Assembly (NCBI RefSeq): GCF_042663225.1
Contig: NZ_JBHTAA010000014.1
Location: 1-64,000, forward strand
Source: Haloferax namakaokahaiae
GTDB taxonomy: Archaea > Halobacteriota > Halobacteria > Halobacteriales > Haloferacaceae
Reading direction: 5' to 3'
DNA length: 64,000 bases
Shown: positions 62,001 to 64,000 of the stretch, piece after piece
How positions within the stretch are numbered: position 1 is the stretch's first letter
Layout: each line of letters starts with the position of its first letter
Program-made: the position numbers and the translations under genes
Notes under the pieces: generated by a model
Databases searched by the model: none
Seen by the model: only the letters and a program-made list of their open reading frames with translations
What the model was told of the DNA's origin: nothing

Positions 62001-64000
62001 GACAACGGACACGACCACCTCGACTCACTCATCGAGCGTGGAATTCTACGCCGTGTCGAAGAGGATGGAAGTCGGTTTGTGATGGTCGAAGAGGACGTAG
62101 TAGAGTGTGCGGTCGTTGACGACGAGACACCAACGAATTACAGTCCGCATGAAGAAACGTACTCGACCTCACTCGATGTCGCACTCGGTGTTTCCCCTGA
62201 CGATGTTGTTGAATTCGATGCGACGATCGAGGACCGGGCCGTCTTCCACCACCCACACTACTCACTTACTGCGCAACAAGTCGCTACGTCTGACCCGATG
62301 ATGCTGCTCGCACGGGCGTACTACGGTGAAACTGACCGTGAAGAGCGGCGGAAACTTGAGTACCAGTTCCGACAGGGGAGGTATCCCCATTTCCTCTCGT
62401 CGGGTCCGGCGATGGAACTCGGTGTCGATATTGGTGACCTCAATACTCTCCTCCTCTACGGCACGCCGCCGAACGCAAATTCGTACCTTCAGCGAATCGG
62501 CCGAGCAGGGCGTTCTTCGGGCAATTCGCTCATTCACTCAGTCAGTCAGCGGAACCCAATCGACTACTACTACCACGAGCACCCCGAGGAACTCATCGCT
62601 GCAGAACCGCAACCTGTCCCACTTAACGAGGTGAATCGTGAGGTTCTCCACCAGTCGCTCACGTGGGCAGTCCTCGACTGGGCTGCAACGACTCGCTGGG
62701 TTCCATGGCGCCAAGAGCAGAGCGGGCTCGATGACTTCGTTGTTTGCAAAGATGACCCAACGCCTCGTACAGAGTCCCGACCGAACGACATAATGCGGTT
62801 CACGGGTGTCCTATCGTCCACCAATTTCGAGGTCCAAAACCGGGATCAGGACGCCCCACTTGAGGTACTTCGGTCGCTGGTCACTGAGAACCGCGATGAG
62901 GTCGAGGAATGGCTTCGTGACATCCTCTCTTTCGGCGTTTGTTCGTCGTGTGGCCGAAAACACACGACTGGTTACAAAGGTGCGTGTCAGCGCCAAGACT
63001 GTGACGGTGGCGTCGAAGCGGTCCTGGACAGAGATGAAGACATCATCGAGGGTGTGCTCTCTGGGACCGAATCGGGATGGAGTTTTGAGGAGACAATTAT
63101 CGATCTCTACCATGAGCAACTGAACAACATCGACGACGACATCGATGTGCTTGAAGATGAGCGCTATGACCTGCGACGTAAAGAACGTAATACACGTGAT
63201 CGTGACGAGAAGCGACGGCTTCGAGAACAAAAGGACCAGATTACCCGTCGAGTCTCCCAGTTGCATGAGTACGTTGACCGACTCGAACATATGGACTTCG
63301 GGCGGTATCTAAGCCGAGAAAGTCCGGCAGCATTCGGGCTACGGTCGGTCGGTGACTCTGTTGATTACCGACTCGTTGGTGAAGACTTCAAGAACGTCAG
63401 CGACGGCTCACGTGACCGACGTATCGCACTCTCCGAACTCCACCCCTCTGCAGCGTATCTCCACGATAGTGAAACGTACGTCGTCACGCAGGTGTCGTGG
63501 GAACCACTGGAAACCTCTCGAATCAGTGAGGATTTGGAAGACGCAGCGATTTGTCCGACGTGTGCAACTGAGTACGATAGCGACACCTCGAACTGCGGGT
63601 CCTGTGGAACACGGTTGAAGCGACTGGTGACTCGCGTTCCCGAGCGAGTGATCGCGTACCAGCACGATTTGCCGCTGAGTTCCACACCCAGTACGGCACA
63701 ACTTCGACCGTCTACCGTTTACCAAGACGATAGCGAACCCCAGAGTACGTACGCACCCGTTGATACTGATGCAGGAGACTCGTTCGAAGCGACGTTTTCT
63801 CGTAACATCGTCGACGAGGATGGAACTGTCCACGGGCAGTTCGAATACGGTGATGTCACCCTGGTCGCCTCGACGAACAAATACTGGGCGACCTACAAGA
63901 ACGGTGGTTCAGACCCGCTTCCGAACGTATTCGAAATGTGCGGTGTCAAGGGCTGCAATGGAGTAATTGCGAAGACTAAGGACTCAGCGTACTGTTCGAA
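59007..64000 (+). CDS. Second giant DEAD-type helicase, paralogue of the first, cut by window end
   Basis: At least 1664 residues are present, without a stop before position 64000. The start is ATG at 59007 (MEFDPLELANSMQESYAEHY). Motif I is ASTGRGKTEGWLIP near 120, DEIH in FVFDEIHEYSE near 300, SATV near 348, zinc knuckles fill about 510-760, and motif VI QRIGRAGR lies near 1165. The order of all features and much of the sequence match the upstream helicase (for example YLQVLDLP vs YLQALDIP; QRNPIDYYYY in both), so this is a tandem duplication with divergence. The DUF1998 end and any further genes lie outside. The two probably have separate roles or form a heterodimer. Confidence 0.88.
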   Translation, partial: MEFDPLELANSMQESYAEHYAGSLPQRAVKNLVSRYHDGSGESLEDDLPEFIRTKGPYLQVLDLPRMSDTPWETFADDNGLHDDVTTTFTEAGFRSLYEFQEASVEAILEDHHTLLTASTGRGKTEGWLIPILNFITEAKDGQHDAHPPESVKCVLTYPTKALAQDQLKRLIDYLFTLNRERSSDEQITVGIYDGDTKRRDPDELSYLQTTFQYFDCPCGECESSLTVRRRDDESFVVEPMEEHEDALTFDFIKVTRDAIVEAPADILLTNPDTINYRLFNVNEDEEQHRFVAEPKYFVFDEIHEYSELFGSFTSTLMRRYIRERQELNGYESESDDDLTIIGASATVENKRAVFQRINPFVDPDVEVVEEDERTLDSPFPTDIPNEFLSSTLTGDELRNGDTAAAVRVLEAAGVGAGDEGVDEAVYEHLVEEEGGPLEFVRGIYTALRKKPLRPVELRERLIDETGLTEQQAEVVVGNFMTIGEVSGILERRAHLFSWPLDGYYTCINCGTVYDTPQSSCSECDHHFVTKLSLCNQCGEESLESWFCPNCERLIPHTVTSEEGRFEYFQRRECSCETLEGETPEMVRVYWRPYYECTECGERQKIDHQHDCPTCNASMVLDDSMEDHVCTNPDCDEELSIEEAHGPECHSCHSAALEPLADEDVQYCTKCGEVYEDPEGQGCTADDCDGDLTPKRFLGWTCGDPECDEVFFGRPPATCSCGKRKFIRSALFDIRMVDECQSCGHEFLLNGPHDCNCENPEISQRAKGYGNFRMVDDDGRIREASQFPGGLPCYHEDRRETYSKNRRYDSMLRGPANAAVTTGRYLLRSLADRNDPDTFTESKMLSFADSQSDMKELERNFREPEESFYFDRLFVESVRKEADGSGWAALSDVVDCGVSDAHEYEEELAGDGGNSPKMYESLTSYNQSVDEYLTEELLSRALKGKYSERYRSKQLSDEGLVDLRLTVDVDDLDDGEREMLVEAIGQNHRYEPNLVDEIDNGHDHLDSLIERGILRRVEEDGSRFVMVEEDVVECAVVDDETPTNYSPHEETYSTSLDVALGVSPDDVVEFDATIEDRAVFHHPHYSLTAQQVATSDPMMLLARAYYGETDREERRKLEYQFRQGRYPHFLSSGPAMELGVDIGDLNTLLLYGTPPNANSYLQRIGRAGRSSGNSLIHSVSQRNPIDYYYHEHPEELIAAEPQPVPLNEVNREVLHQSLTWAVLDWAATTRWVPWRQEQSGLDDFVVCKDDPTPRTESRPNDIMRFTGVLSSTNFEVQNRDQDAPLEVLRSLVTENRDEVEEWLRDILSFGVCSSCGRKHTTGYKGACQRQDCDGGVEAVLDRDEDIIEGVLSGTESGWSFEETIIDLYHEQLNNIDDDIDVLEDERYDLRRKERNTRDRDEKRRLREQKDQITRRVSQLHEYVDRLEHMDFGRYLSRESPAAFGLRSVGDSVDYRLVGEDFKNVSDGSRDRRIALSELHPSAAYLHDSETYVVTQVSWEPLETSRISEDLEDAAICPTCATEYDSDTSNCGSCGTRLKRLVTRVPERVIAYQHDLPLSSTPSTAQLRPSTVYQDDSEPQSTYAPVDTDAGDSFEATFSRNIVDEDGTVHGQFEYGDVTLVASTNKYWATYKNGGSDPLPNVFEMCGVKGCNGVIAKTKDSAYCS

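Overview
The window reads as haloarchaeal DNA. Its first 55 bases match, from memory, the 3' part of the halobacterial initiator tRNA-Met. The proteins are strongly acidic. The genes include a TFB, an Orc1/Cdc6, an RPA-like OB-fold protein and several families typical of Halobacteria. A conserved tRNA followed by plasmid-type genes (its own replication origin, ParA, a conjugation operon) suggests a large plasmid or conjugative element integrated near the tRNA gene, or an accessory part of a chromosome. No integrase is visible inside the window, so integration is an inference.

Layout. 1-55: tRNA. 154-987: a degenerate RNA-ligase-like protein. 1153-7214: a leftward operon of four genes, with two tRNA-guanine-transglycosylase (TGT) family proteins of the type that puts 7-deazaguanines into DNA, a winged-helix-like protein and an AAA ATPase. 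7377-14207: regulators (DUF7344-type HTH, TFB, SWIM protein), an EEP nuclease, a DUF429 protein, a possible PD-(D/E)XK protein and an RPA-like protein. 14289-14795: GC-rich DNA with hairpins. 14849-16581: an HTH plus nucleotidyltransferase pair resembling AbiE-type toxin-antitoxin modules. 18372-31517: the conjugation module, running leftwards from a pilin-like protein through surface proteins, a VirB6-like channel, a split VirB4-like ATPase and a VirD4-like coupling protein to a PrimPol-type protein. 31883-40358: small cargo genes, including membrane proteins, HTH regulators, a HEPN-like protein and a PD-(D/E)XK nuclease. 40745-45716: the replicon, with a pseudogene, an origin carrying about ten ORB repeats, orc1/cdc6, and parA with a small partner behind a repeat array. 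46641-64000: a CARF-HTH (Csa3-like) regulator divergent from a rightward operon of six genes. That operon contains a 1027-residue ATPase and two tandem giant DEAD-type helicases with zinc-finger arrays; the second helicase runs off the window.

The most interesting reading is that the left-end TGT operon (DNA marking) and the right-end ATPase/helicase operon (discrimination or restriction) are two halves of an archaeal system related in plan to the bacterial Dpd 7-deazaguanine modification-restriction islands. The right-end operon may instead be an independent DISARM- or Druantia-like defence system. The adjacent CARF regulator, without any CRISPR array or cas gene in view, suggests control by a cyclic-nucleotide or similar ligand. 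All family names here come from reading motifs; no database search was run.
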